From Aquatica leii (Eukaryota > Arthropoda > Insecta > Coleoptera > Lampyridae): a stretch of 64,000 bases of DNA. The notes beneath the pieces are model-generated. The model made no database searches, was not told where the DNA came from, and saw nothing but the letters and a program-made list of their open reading frames with translations. Position numbers and translations under genes: made by a program. Shown here piece after piece: positions 47,740-57,559 of the stretch (positions are counted from its first letter, which is position 1; each line of letters opens with the position of its first letter). The stretch spans positions 104,582,806 through 104,646,805 of the forward strand of contig CM069434.1 of the NCBI GenBank assembly GCA_035610365.1, in the 5' to 3' direction.

Positions 47740-47992
47740 GTAAAAATTATAGAAAGAAATGTGTGTTTTTTATTCGCATAAACATATAAATACGGTCATA
47801 AAAGCAATACTATTTTTTTATGGTTTGAGCAATACATGTAAAATTTAGTAATGGTAATCCCTTTTTTATTTACAAGACAAAAAGACATAACCTCAAGGTA
47901 TATTTACAAGTATAAATACTGGTAGTACTATTAGAATGTGACTGAAAATGCGGTAATGTTCATTTTTGGGACATTTTCAAAGTCTATGGCTG
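47740..47992. repeat. Right long TIR of the mariner-type element
   Basis: Inverted partner of 34,779-35,040; the outer 20 bp match at about 15 positions, followed by shared blocks as listed there. Ends CTATGGCTG|TA. Confidence 0.75.
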
Positions 47993-48690
47993 TACATTCA
48001 GCTATTATAAAGCTAAACTCACCATTAGAAATTATTGCAAATTAGTTACAATTAAACAAATAATGTCGAAACAAAAATAAAAATAAAAAATATATAATTA
48101 GAACAGGTTGAACAAATTACATATTTAGGAGTAGTTATAGATCAGAGTCTAAATTTTAGAAGCCATGTGAATTATGTAATAAAATAAGTAGCAAATAAGA
48201 TTATCCTATTAAGAAGAATATCTAATAAATTGACGATTAATGTCAGAATTATTGTTTATAAAACAATTATTGCACATTTGATTTTTGCAGTAGTATATTT
48301 TTAATGTGTTACGAAGTCTACTACAGAAACAACAAAATAGAGCTATGAGGATTATATTATATTGTTCAAAATATACCAAAATCACAGTAATGTTAGATTG
48401 TTTACAATGGTTAAGTGTAAAACAGCGGATATATATTTAAATTTATTAATGTTGGTATACAAAATAGTTAATGATTTGCTTCTAAACTACATGTCAAAGT
48501 TAGTGATACGAAACTATGATTTACATTCACATAACACGAGAAGTTGATGTGACTTCAGATTGCCAAAATTTTCAAAATCGAAGTCACAAAATTCTCTTCT
48601 GTACGAAGATCTGAAATTATATGATAAACATGTTACGAATTATTTTTTATTTTAGTATATCTTTAGTAAATAAATTCTTACTTACTTACT
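47993..48690 (+). pseudogene. LINE ORF2 C-terminal part and 3' tail
   Basis: Continues the RT frame from 34,778: HSAIIKLNSPLEIIAN, QVEQITYLGVVIDQSLNFRS (about 48,105-48,165), KIILLRRISNKLT, LQKQQNRAMRIILY (about 48,315-48,360), YDLHSHNTRS near 48,515, and NSLLYEDLKLYD near 48,600. These are the thumb and C-terminal blocks of jockey/CR1 LINEs. It ends with TTAC repeats at 48,675-48,690. Confidence 0.85.
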
Positions 48691-48891
48691 ATCTTTCTTC
48701 CTAGTTTATAGATTACATGCAATTCGATGTTCTTATTTCATAGTGTACTAGTACCTGACTTGAATATCTGCTTATATTATTTAATTTGGTATAAATTTAG
48801 AGCCAAAAATTTTAAACCTGGCTCCCCATAGATTATGTTTGTAAATATTAGCTCGCGTAGGTAAAACTTTACCCATCCCTTAGATTCTAAA

Positions 48892-50280
48892 CAATGACAT
48901 TTTCATTTTTAAAAAATTAAATTAAAAAAAAAACATTTTAGAATGAAACCATAATGTTGCTAGACTATTATAGTTTTGTTAGTGCAAAAATTGATTACAC
49001 GTAAATAGTACAGTTTTTACTAAATTATTGTAGATGCAGTTCCTTTTTTAAAATTTATGTTAAAATCCAAACTTCTTAATCCACTAGTACTTTTTGCGAT
49101 TTTTTTTTAATAATTAATTTGATTTTTTATAAATTGATATGATATATGATTTTAAATTACACTACAGCCATTGCTTTACCTTTAATGCATATTACCATTA
49201 GATTAAACTTTTTGTTGCATATGTTGTAACTTTTGGTTGTTTGTCTTGTTCCTTGCAAAATATAATTATTGATACTATAGAACGGTTGAAGTTGCAACTA
49301 CTATATCTACAGCGTTTTTTCTATCATCTTAGAACGTCTATTAAGTAAATACTAAAAAAATAGTATAGTAATTAAGTCGTTAACCAAGCATTTAAATACT
49401 CACTAAGACGATAACCTCAACAAACATAAACGTTGATCGATACTAAAAATAGCATCGAGAAAGACAAACATCGAAAGTAATTGAATGAATGTACTCGTAT
49501 ATGTTAAGTATGCTGTATAGTCTTCAAAAAATCTTAACATGAATAGTTGATAACACTATTATATCTATAAAACGTTTATTATTCAATTTTAGGTTTAGTA
49601 TGTACTATTAATAAAGATAAAAGTCATATGTAACCTGCAATTGTAAAACACATTCTTAACTGTGAAAACGTTTAAATTGTTTACAACACGTAAGTACTAC
49701 TATTTTAACAATTATATAATTAATTATTTGTAGAGTATTTAATAAATCGTTTTCGTGATTCAAAATTAATTTATACAAAACAGTTTTGTTTTGTTTCAGA
49801 TTAAAAAAAAATTTTTTTCAAATTTATTAATTTAATAAAAGAATGCACATTTAAATGTACCAAATAGTATTAATAGAATATAAGATGGAAAATCAAAAAA
49901 AACATTTTATAAAATTAATCTAGAAAACATTGCGTTGTAGAAAAAAAAAATATAAATCAACATTTTAATGTTTGGGGAAGTCATATCTTATATGAAATGC
50001 AAAGAATGATTACATTAGTTTTTAAATTTTTTTGAATAACTGTTGTCAAATTGGTGTATAGTTGTTACAGTCTTTAACTGAACGCATCACCAGAAACCAA
50101 ATTTATATAAGTTATATTCATACTCCGCTAGTAGATAAATAATAATTTTTGCAAATTTTGTTATACAAAAATTTAAAAAAAAATTGAAAAGTACAAAACT
50201 CTTGACATACCGAATACTAGACTGTTTAATTAGTATCAAGAATACAAAAACACTTAACGGTACAAAAAGAAAAATTGCAA
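48892..50280. other. AT-rich gene-free stretch
   Basis: No coding motif or repeat recognised. The minus-strand frame at 50,087-50,287 has no family signature. Confidence 0.45.
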
Positions 50281-50289
50281 TTATCAAAA

Positions 50290-50356
50290 TTTTGTATAAA
50301 GTTATTTCTTCCTTTTATGTTGGCTGTTGCTTTCTCTTATGAGAAACCAGTAATAA
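50290..50356 (-). pseudogene. Family X copy 3, C-terminal end (left of the copy 2 insertion)
   Basis: The minus strand reads YYWFLIRESNSQHKRKK then stop, matching EYCWSLKRESCTSWYKRK of copy 2. Its other half begins at 52,942 on the far side of copy 2, and the joined reading there gives MIIDYYW in place of the family's MLADYCW. Confidence 0.65.
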
Positions 50357-50487
50357 CACTGGTCTGCAAAAAAATATTTTTTATCGAGCCCTGACACTAT
50401 TCCGGGTGATTCTAATGTAAAATGACGTCCTGAATCCAAATATGTCTTCCGTTTTCTTCCATCACCCACCATTTTCGAGGGAGCCCC
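50357..50487. repeat. Left TIR of family X copy 2
   Basis: 131 bp, imperfect inverted partner of 52,821-52,941. Shares GCCCTGA(C/T)AC, AATGTAAAATGAC, TCCTGAATCCAAA, CATCACCC and GGGAGCCC. Confidence 0.8.
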
Positions 50488-50659
50488 AAATCTCTAATTT
50501 TACCACTTTTCGATAAATTAATTATAATTTATTTATCGAACTATAATAATAATTATAATAATTATTATAATAATAAATATATGAACATACATTTAATTTA
50601 AATGGGAAAAAGAACTATTTTAGCTATAAACAGTAATAAATAAAAAGATATTCATCGTT

Positions 50660-52339
50660 ACTTGGTGCTTGCTTTCCTTTTATACCATGAGGTACAGCTC
50701 TCTCGTTTCAAAGACCAGCAGTACTCCGCCAACATGCTTGCATTCCACTTCTCTGAATATCTTTTCTCCAGCTTAGCGATGTCTTAATGGAACCGTTACT
50801 CGTGTTCATCCGACACTGCTCCTAAATTTTCAGGGAAAAAGTCCAGATGCGAGTGAAGAAAGTGAACTTTAAGAAACATCTTACATCCTACGTCCTTGTA
50901 CGCTAAAAGCAGTTCCTCGACGTGAACAACATAATCTTCACTTTTGTGGTTACCCAGAAAGTTCTTACAAACATTTTGAAATGCAAGCCAAGCTCGTTTT
51001 TCTTTTCAATTTAGGTGTTCAATAAACGTCGAATATTGGAAGAGTTGTCTAATCTGGGGACCAACAAAAACGCCTTTTTTGATTTTAGCTTCGCTAAGAC
51101 GAGGAAATTTAGTTTTCAAAAATTGAAATGCGCCACCTGTCTTGTCCACTGCTTTCACAAACTGCTTGATCAATCCAAGTTTGATGTGTAAAGGTGGTAA
51201 GTAAATATTTTCCTTCGAAACCAAAGAATTGTGGGCCACATTTTTCTGACCAGGAATAAGATTTTTTCGCAGAGGCCAGTCCCGTACGATGTAATGTTTG
51301 TCTCGGGCTCGGCTATCCCATTCACAAAGAAAGCAGCAATATTTTGTGAATCCTGATTGCAGGCCCGTGAGTAGAGCAACAACTTTTAAGTCAGCGCAAA
51401 GTTTCCACTTATAATCATGATAACTAATTTTATCAAGGATTCTGAAGATGTTTTCGTACGTTTCCTTCATATCAACAGAGTATGCAACTGGAACTGATGG
51501 GAAGTCATTCTCATTTGCCAAAAGGACAACTTTTAAGCTTGTTTTTGATGAGTCTATAAACAGTCTCCATTTGTCTGGGTCACATGGCACCTTTAGCTCT
51601 GTCATCAATAAATTTGCATTAAGGCAGAACACTAAACCTTTATCTTCTGAGAAAAAACATTTCAGGGTTGCTTGTCTGGTCCTGTAGGAAGATATTTTTA
51701 CTCCCTTTTCTAAGAGATTCCACTGTTGAAGTCGCGATTCTAGGAGCTCAGATTTAGTCTTGGGTAACTGCAAATCCCTGACAAGATCATTTAATTTTGA
51801 TTGAGTGAGGAAGTGAGGTTGCCGAGAAACTAAATCTGCGGAATACTCTTCATCATCATTGAACGTATTATTCGAAGCCCCAGGTTGTGGCTCAGAGTCT
51901 TTTAAATCAATTTCCGGCTCTAGAGATAAGTGTTTGGAGGCTCTGAGATTGGCAAAGTATCGTTATGAGGAACAGGTCTTAGAGCTGACGGAGTATTGGG
52001 ATATTAAATTGTATGCTTACTTTTGCTCGAAAACCCGACGGTGGAAGTCATACAAAAGTAACAATCTGTAAGATGACAGCGAGGTTCACGCCAAACTATG
52101 GGCACAGCAAATGGCATTGATTTACGGGTACCTTTGAGCCATTTGGTCAAACTACTGTAACAAGTCGTACAGCAAACTGATGGAGCCCAAGTCTTGTCCT
52201 GGTCGCCAACTTGACAATCAAAGTACAATTTATAAGCTGTTTTAACAAGCGGAGAAAAGGGTTTTCGTTGCGCTTTTAAAGTTAATTCCCCGCAGACATA
52301 GCAAAAGCTATCGGGATGATTTTTACACTCTCGTGGCAT
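50660..52339 (-). pseudogene. Family X transposase-like protein, copy 2
   Basis: Start at 52,339 (MPRECKNHPDSFCYVCGE). Cys-rich N-terminal region, then a stop TAA at 52,004-52,006, at the codon where copy 1 has TAG. A 2-bp deletion near 51,924 shifts frame before the segment LPKTKSELLESRLQQWNLLE. The central region carries RLFIDSSKTSLKVVLL, CADLKVVALLTGLQ, CCFLCEWDSRARDKHY, LPPLHIKLGLIKQFVKAVDK and GVFVGPQIRQL (ends 51,006). After another stop the C-terminal third reads HFLHSHLDFFPENLGAVSDE (about 50,880-50,825), then KRYSEKWNASMLAEYCWSLK. The FID, CAD and SDE acidic residues could form a DDE-type site; that is inference. Confidence 0.65.
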
Positions 52340-52820
52340 AATTAAACAGTAATTAACGCCCGACATTAACCACAAATCACACTTAGTCACTTGAAAAAAT
52401 CCGGAGTAAAAGTAGTTTTACTGTTTTACACAAATGAACAAAAATGAACACAAACTCCAGCACGTTTAAAACGTCGACAAGTTAACTCTGCAACAGCTAT
52501 AGAAGTACTGATCAAAACAGTTAAGCAAACAATGTAATATACTATAATGAGAAGAGTAATGCAAGTTCAAGCCCGTCGAAAATTCCTGTTCAAACCTGCA
52601 TGTGGTATTGAGATCGCCAGCGTCGTGCAGTGAATCTTCCTAACTGTTTATTGATATTTTCTTACTGTTCTCATATATTTGTATTTTATTGTTGTTTCTA
52701 TATACATTTTATAGCAAAACTTTTGCCATATACTTTGGTATAAATTTTATTACCTGCTTTGAGATGTGTAACGGCTACAAGTTAAAATTCTAAAAAAAAT
52801 GCAAAAAACAAAATAAAAAT

Positions 52821-52941
52821 GGGCTCCCCCCAAAATAGGCGGGTGATGGGTAAAAACGGAGCTCATTTTTGGATTCAGGAGGTCATTTTACATGTGAATC
52901 GTCAAGAATGGTATCAGGGCCGATTTTCATGCAGACCAGTG
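52821..52941. repeat. Right TIR of family X copy 2
   Basis: 121 bp ending CATGCAGACCAGTG; matches copy 1's right TIR and, inverted, copy 2's left TIR. Confidence 0.8.
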
Positions 52942-53690
52942 ATAATCTATAATCATGACAAGTTGCCACTACCCTGATATCATTTGTCCAACGTATTTCG
53001 TAAGTATTTACAACAGCCTTCTTTTTCTAGTGCCTTTACAAACTGTTTAATCGAAATTAGATTATATTAACGGCTTAAATGTTGTATTGAATTTTTTAGG
53101 ATCAATGTTAGTCCATGGGTGCCATTCTTTTATTTGGTAATGCTGCTGAACTGTACAGCTATCTCATAGTCATAAAAAAGGATTTGGTAAATTCTACTTG
53201 TAGTTTTAGTAATAATAAAATAACCTTAAAGTCACAACAGATTTGCCAAAGATGGTTGGAATATTGAATGAGATTTAATATACTTGACATACTGTCACGT
53301 TTCTTTTGTGTTTGTAGACTGAGGCAATGGAATTGATGGCTTTGAATTATCATTATAAAATAAAACGCTTTGAAACTTGTTTTGACGAATCGATAAACAG
53401 TTGCCATTCTGCAGGGTTATATTTAATATTGATTTCATAAAAAAATCTCTTTATCTCAGTGCAGTAACAAATTCTTTTTTCATTTTTGTAAAAAGAACGT
53501 AACATTTTTTCAATACAGAGAATTTTGTAGTGGAATCAAAAAGATTCCATTCTTTTAATGACAATCCCATAGTTTGTAATCACATATCAAATCATTGAGA
53601 TCTGATTGAGTAATGAGATGTGGTTTGTTAGAAAAAACATACGACAAGTCGCTTAAAAATGACATCGATTATATCTTTTTCGTCCGTGCA
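52942..53690 (-). pseudogene. Family X copy 3 (older, diverged), main part
   Basis: Read from right: FSNKPHLITQSDLNDLICD (about 53,640-53,580), matching VSRQPHLLTQTKLNDLVRD of copy 1; then LSLKEWNLFD, NITLQNGNCLSI near the FID block, QICCDFKVILLLLKLQ, FTKSF, and ISIKQFVKALEKEGCCKYLR (about 53,065-53,005), matching IKQFVKAVDKTGGAFQFLK. About 90 residues are missing before YQGSGNLS. Copy 2 then interrupts it. It is much more diverged than copies 1 and 2, so it is older. Confidence 0.65.
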
Positions 53691-54232
53691 AACAGTTCTT
53701 TTCAACAATTTTCTCGCAGTTGGAATGTCTGTATACGTTACTTTGTGTTTTGTGACTATGACAGCCAACGTATTATGTTAAAAAAACTTGAAAAAAAAGA
53801 AAATTTTGAGCATTCTTACGATTTAGAGCATAATCAAAAACCTATTACCTATAGTCGCAATAACGCCACATATATTAAGTGCAGAGATTTAGATGAAATT
53901 ATACAAACATGCTCAAATTTTAATATTATTAATAACGTTGCTGATGAAATAATGGATGTTTTAGCTACTGAACAACTTTTGTTTTGTGTTAGATATGAGG
54001 ATAATACATCAGATGCTTCACAATTCTTAGTAATCTCTAAAGTTTTTTTTAAGATTTGCTCCAATTGATGACTAGTCTGTAGAAAACTTAACGAAAGTTA
54101 TTTTACAACGTTATAAGTTAGGAAGTGCCATGTCTAAATATGTTGGTTAAGGTTACCACGGCGCAGTTAATATGGTTGACCATATTAGTAGTGTCTAATC
54201 TAAAATAAGGGTCAATATTTAAATGTGAGATA

Positions 54233-55432
54233 TACTCTGTGACATTGAAATTGCGACACCAAAACGGAGTACAAATTTTGTGACCTAACTTGGTAAAAAG
54301 GTTCAGCTACTCAAAGGTAAATGATTAAAATTTTATTGAAATAGGTCAAGTGGTAATGGAATTCTGAGGTTTATTTTTTGTTCTACTACTTCATTATCGT
54401 TTTGTGCGAGTTTTGATTGATTTTAATATTTTTATCTTTTGTGATGTTGTTGTTTAGCGTGTTTTACGAGTATGATTATGCTTATAGTACAACAGCGTGA
54501 AAATTACCGCCAATTAAGCAAATTCGAGAGAAGTGTATTTATTGGCTTACGTGAAGGTGGTTTTTTGTATAGGGAAAATACAAATTATCTTAACCGGAAC
54601 CACGGTACTATCATGCGCTGTTACCAAGCATGGGGACTAAGGAAGGTCATAATCATCGTAGACAAGCAACTGGGGGATAGAAGCAAACAACTGCGATGCA
54701 GGAACGTTATCTTTGACTTATGGAAATAAGAGACTAATTTTCCAGTACCAGATCAATCGCCAATAAATGGTTAGGTAATGAAGGTCGTCCTATAACCCTT
54801 CGAACAGTTTACCGTCAATTCAGAAGTTTCGGATTGCAATCCTATCAGTCACATCTTGTGCTACCACTGATGGCTCAACACTGACAGCAACGATTGGGGT
54901 GGTGTAGGTCTGAAATAGCATAGAGTAGTCTTTAGTGATGAATTCCAATTTTGTTTGAAGATGCATGATAGGGGTATGAGAGTCAGACAAAGACGTGGGG
55001 AAAAGCGCAATTTTTAATTTTCTATTGAGCTTCATGTGTACCACACTGTAAAGATTATGGTATGGGGTGCTATAACCTACGAAAGTAAGTCTTGTTTTGT
55101 GCTCATCTGAAGCAGTATGAACGCCCGGCAATATATTAACTAGGTGATACAACTTCATATTATTTCATTTCTTTGGCAATTAGAAAACCCACTTTTTTCA
55201 CAGGATAATACTCGTCTCCACATAACAAGACGCTCTATGAGCCGATTTGAAGAGGCCAATGTTAATGTTAAAGAAGGACCAACACATTATTAAATAAAAA
55301 TTATATTTATCTTAGTTTCTTTTCTTAGAAAGTTTAATTGTTTAATAACTCTAAATAGTTAAACCTTCCTGCCAAGTTTAGTCACAAAATTTCCACCCCT
55401 TCTTGGTGTTGCAATATCAATGTCACAGAGTA
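54233..55432 (+). mobile_element. Tc1-like DNA transposon, 1.2 kb
   Basis: TIRs of about 54 bp: the left reads TACTCTGTGACATTGAAATT; the right, in reverse complement, reads TACTCTGTGACATTGATATT. TA flanks both ends (54,231-54,232; 55,433-55,434). It sits inside a hAT pseudogene, whose sequence continues on each side. Confidence 0.88.
54472..55290 (+). pseudogene. Tc1-like transposase, degraded
   Basis: The N-terminal DNA-binding part RQLSKFERSVFIGLREGGF (54,511) is the paired-like first helix-turn-helix of Tc1 transposases. Then SIANKWLGNEGRPITLRTVY (about 54,755), VMNSNFV/SDEFQFCL-type catalytic area near 54,940, KIMVWGAIT (about 55,052), and FSQDNTRLHITRRSM (about 55,197-55,240) with the second Asp. 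The third catalytic residue region is missing, and several stops occur, so it is inactive. Confidence 0.75.
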
Positions 55433-56239
55433 TATATTCATTGTGCGAGTTATCGTCTGAATCTTTGGAATTTTATGATCAGAAATTCTTTACGAGGGTA
55501 AATAAAATAACATTTTTTTTTAGAAATCGTGCTAACACAAATAAAACTATAAAAAATAAAACTTTTACTGCATTCTCCAGAAAAAAAAGAAGACTCCTTC
55601 GCTTTTGTAACAAAAGATTTATTAAAAGGCACGATAGTATCCAGAATTTTGTTAAGTTGTTTCAATGTATTTTTATTAGCTTGGAAATTATTTCTGACAG
55701 AGTTTGGAATACTTTCTTGGTATGCCAAAGCTCTCATCAAGGCAAACTATTCGTGCAAATCCTCAAATTACGACTACTGAACAATACTATAGAGTCTTCA
55801 TAAGTGCTCTTTTCCGAATTTGTTCCAAATATGAAAAAAGTGGATAATAAATCTCAATATTTGAAACATGTCAATCACAGTTTAGACCAAATACAAAATT
55901 TGGTGTAAAAATCTCTGTGTCCACAGCTCTGAAATAAAGATGTTAAAAGTGTTGTACATTTGTAACCAAGTGGACTTCCCGATAACAAAGCATCTGCTGG
56001 CTGTATTAGCAACGTTACCACTAACAAATGCTGGTGTGAAAAAACCCTTTTCAATAATGAAAAGAGTAAAAACTTTATTTCGTAGCGTAACGAAAGATTA
56101 AGTGCTTTTGGTATATCAACTAATTGGAAGATTACTGTAAAAACAGATAGGGTAATTGAATTAATGTCCGCGAAAAAATTAAGAAACTTAGTGTATTATA
56201 AATATTTGACTTTTTTAAATGTAAAATAGAAAAATTAAA

Positions 56240-56810
56240 AAAAAAATTAAACATCCCCTCCAAAGAGATATTCCGGCTACGGGTCTGATATATGTAGTAT
56301 CCAATTTTATCTTGATTTTTAATGTTAAAGCCGAAATACCGTTCATAACATCTTTGAATTAATTCACGGAAAGGCTTCTTTTACGATTTTGTAACGTACA
56401 ATGAGCTCGTAAAGTATGGAATAACTTCATTGTTTCCTAAATGATAAAGTTTGAAGAAATGTCCTTACGCACGTCAATTTTGTTTGTTTAAATCTCGTCA
56501 TGTTTTTCCCATATTGACATTTTTTGCCCGTGTATTGTTTCTGAGTTACGATTTATCGACTTTTTTAAAACGGTAACTCATATTTTTTTCAATGGATTTC
56601 GATAGAGTACAAAAATGTGTGAAAATTTTGAGATATTCGACACAAAAATTTAAAAAATTTAAGTAAAAGTTACCTGAAGGATCAAGCATTTTAGCGTTTT
56701 AATTAAATACACTGGATATTTTTCTAATTAATACTGAGCATCCTAAAAATATTTAATTTAATTTAAAAAATTTTGAAAAATCAACAATATTTATTGAAAT
56801 TATTACTAAG
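56240..56810. other. Gene-free stretch between hAT and mariner-type fragment
   Basis: No coding sequence recognised. Around 56,500-56,700 strings such as AAAACGGTAACTCA resemble noncoding ends of insect mariner-type elements, in line with the transposase fragment beyond. Confidence 0.4.
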
Positions 56811-56819
56811 AATCAACGA

Positions 56820-57340
56820 CTAAGCATTTCTTGACAATATCGCATCCGTTACCAACACTTCTGGAAAAACTTTCTAAGAGTATCGCCTGACATTATCTGC
56901 AGATCGTTACAAAGTATGTCTTCTAGTTTAACGATGGTATTTGGTCTATTGAGATATACTTTGCTTTTTAAATACCCCCTTAAAAAGTAGTGGAGGAGGG
57001 TAAGATTAAAGCATTTAGGTGGCAATTTAATAGATCCCCTAGAACCAATTTATCGGTTAGTAAATATTTGGATTGAATATTTGGAAAATAGGGTGGCGCA
57101 CCACCATGTTGATACCATATCGTGTTATTAAACGAATCTAGATCTTTTTTATATAACTAAAGTACTACAAATTATTATGAGTTTCTATTCTCTAGTGTGG
57201 ATTTTCAAGAAACCAATATACAGTACAGTTTTGCTGATTTACTGTGCCGTCGAGATAAAAGGTAGCCTTGTCGGAAAATATGATATTCCGTAAGAATTTT
57301 TCGTCATCATTTAGACGTTTAAACATGGTTGTGCAAACTC
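56820..57340 (-). pseudogene. Mariner/IS630-type transposase fragment
   Basis: The minus strand reads ILTEYHIFRQGYLL (family FSDEATFxLxG), SAKLYCILVS, then WYQHGGAPPYFPNIQSKYL (about 57,120-57,060; family WFQQDGAPPHFAxxVRxYL), where the catalytic QDG reads QHG, and IPSLNKTY near 56,930. The N-terminus is absent. Two losses, the Asp and the frame, show it is dead. Confidence 0.6.
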
Positions 57341-57559
57341 TTTACACTTTTTTGACATTTTTGTACTAAAAAAATATGGGTTATCATTAAAAAAAATGTT
57401 GGTGCTTGAAAACAAAACACGAGCGAAAAATAGTGAGAAGCTTACGGAACGCAATCGAGTGATAGACAAATCATTTTATAGCGGATAATAACGGAAGAAA
57501 AGAGCTATTTAAAGCAAAATAATTGTTTAGTGGTACGTGGTTAGGTAATACAAAGGTGA

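Larger units (their letters stand above)
34779..47992 (+). mobile_element. Mariner/Tc1-type DNA transposon, split by a BEL element
   Basis: Left end CAGCCATAGTCAATGGAAAT at 34,779 and right end (reverse complement CAGCCATAGACTTTGAAAAT at 47,992) are each flanked by TA (34,777-34,778; 47,993-47,994), and the LINE reading frame continues across the joint. TIR similarity extends at least 250 bp inward. A BEL element (35,437-45,463) sits in the left arm. Net length is about 3.2 kb, long for a mariner, because the left arm contains extra partial copies of the TIR region. The transposase is at 45,999-47,225. Confidence 0.85.
26424..48690 (+). mobile_element. Jockey/CR1-type LINE, split by gypsy and mariner insertions
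   Basis: The 5' region with GC-richer sequence (26,424-26,607) leads into ORF1 (from 26,608) and ORF2, ending with a 3' tail of TTAC repeats at about 48,675-48,690. ORF2 is cut at 28,125 by a gypsy element (resumes 33,287) and at 34,778 by a mariner-like element (resumes 47,993). The reading of ORF2 continues sensibly across both joints. Net length without insertions is about 3.9 kb, close to full length for this group. Presence of a zinc-finger ORF1, APE-type endonuclease and RT without RNase H indicates the jockey/CR1 group. Confidence 0.8.
24689..48883 (+). mobile_element. Outer hAT element (GTF2IRD2-like), host of the nested stack
   Basis: The left terminus CTAGAGGAATGGGCAAACTA (24,689) is a typical hAT end of the GGGCAAACTACGGCCC type. 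The reverse complement of 48,883 leftwards reads CTAAGGGATGGGTAAAG, a diverged inverted partner. Flanking 8-mers are TATCTAAA (24,681-24,688) and ATTCTAAA (48,884-48,891), matching at 6 of 8 positions, as expected for an old hAT target duplication. The transposase remnant lies at 25,200-26,430. Everything from about 26,424 to 48,690 is later insertion, so the original element was about 1.9 kb. The right end is an inference from weak similarity plus position. Confidence 0.6.
50357..52941 (-). mobile_element. Family X DNA transposon, copy 2 (complete)
   Basis: 2,585 bp bounded by long TIRs: left 50,357-50,487 begins CACTGGTCTGCA; the right end, read in reverse complement, begins CACTGGTCTGCATGAAAATC, and both share TGTAAAATGACGTCCTGAAT-like sequence and CATCACCC. 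Flanks are ATAA on both sides (50,353-50,356 and 52,942-52,945), and the flanking DNA is an older copy of the same family, which confirms a 4-bp target duplication. It encodes one long minus-strand protein. I cannot assign it to a named superfamily. Confidence 0.8.
53700..56230 (+). pseudogene. hAT transposase remnant (DUF4371 type), split by a Tc1-like element
   Basis: DUF4371 block: NVADEIMDVLATEQLLFCVR (about 53,932-53,990; the family has DESTDxxxxEQLSxCxRY). Next GYHGAVNMVDHISSV at about 54,155 (family GYDGAxNMxGxxxGVQ). A Tc1-like element occupies 54,233-55,432. Afterwards CNKRFIKRHDSIQNFVKLFQ (about 55,607-55,665; family TRWxERHDSxxxFxELF) and the C-terminal dimerisation domain LPLTNAGVKKPFSIMKRVK (about 56,010-56,070). 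Stops and frameshifts throughout; the 3' terminus is perhaps near 56,280. Confidence 0.75.

Noticed and set aside
53613..53700. First 30 codons of the plus-strand frame 53,613-54,068 as part of a hAT protein
   Set aside because: This part is antisense to family X copy 3 (SNKPHLITQSDLND on the minus strand); only the sequence after about 53,700 reads as hAT.
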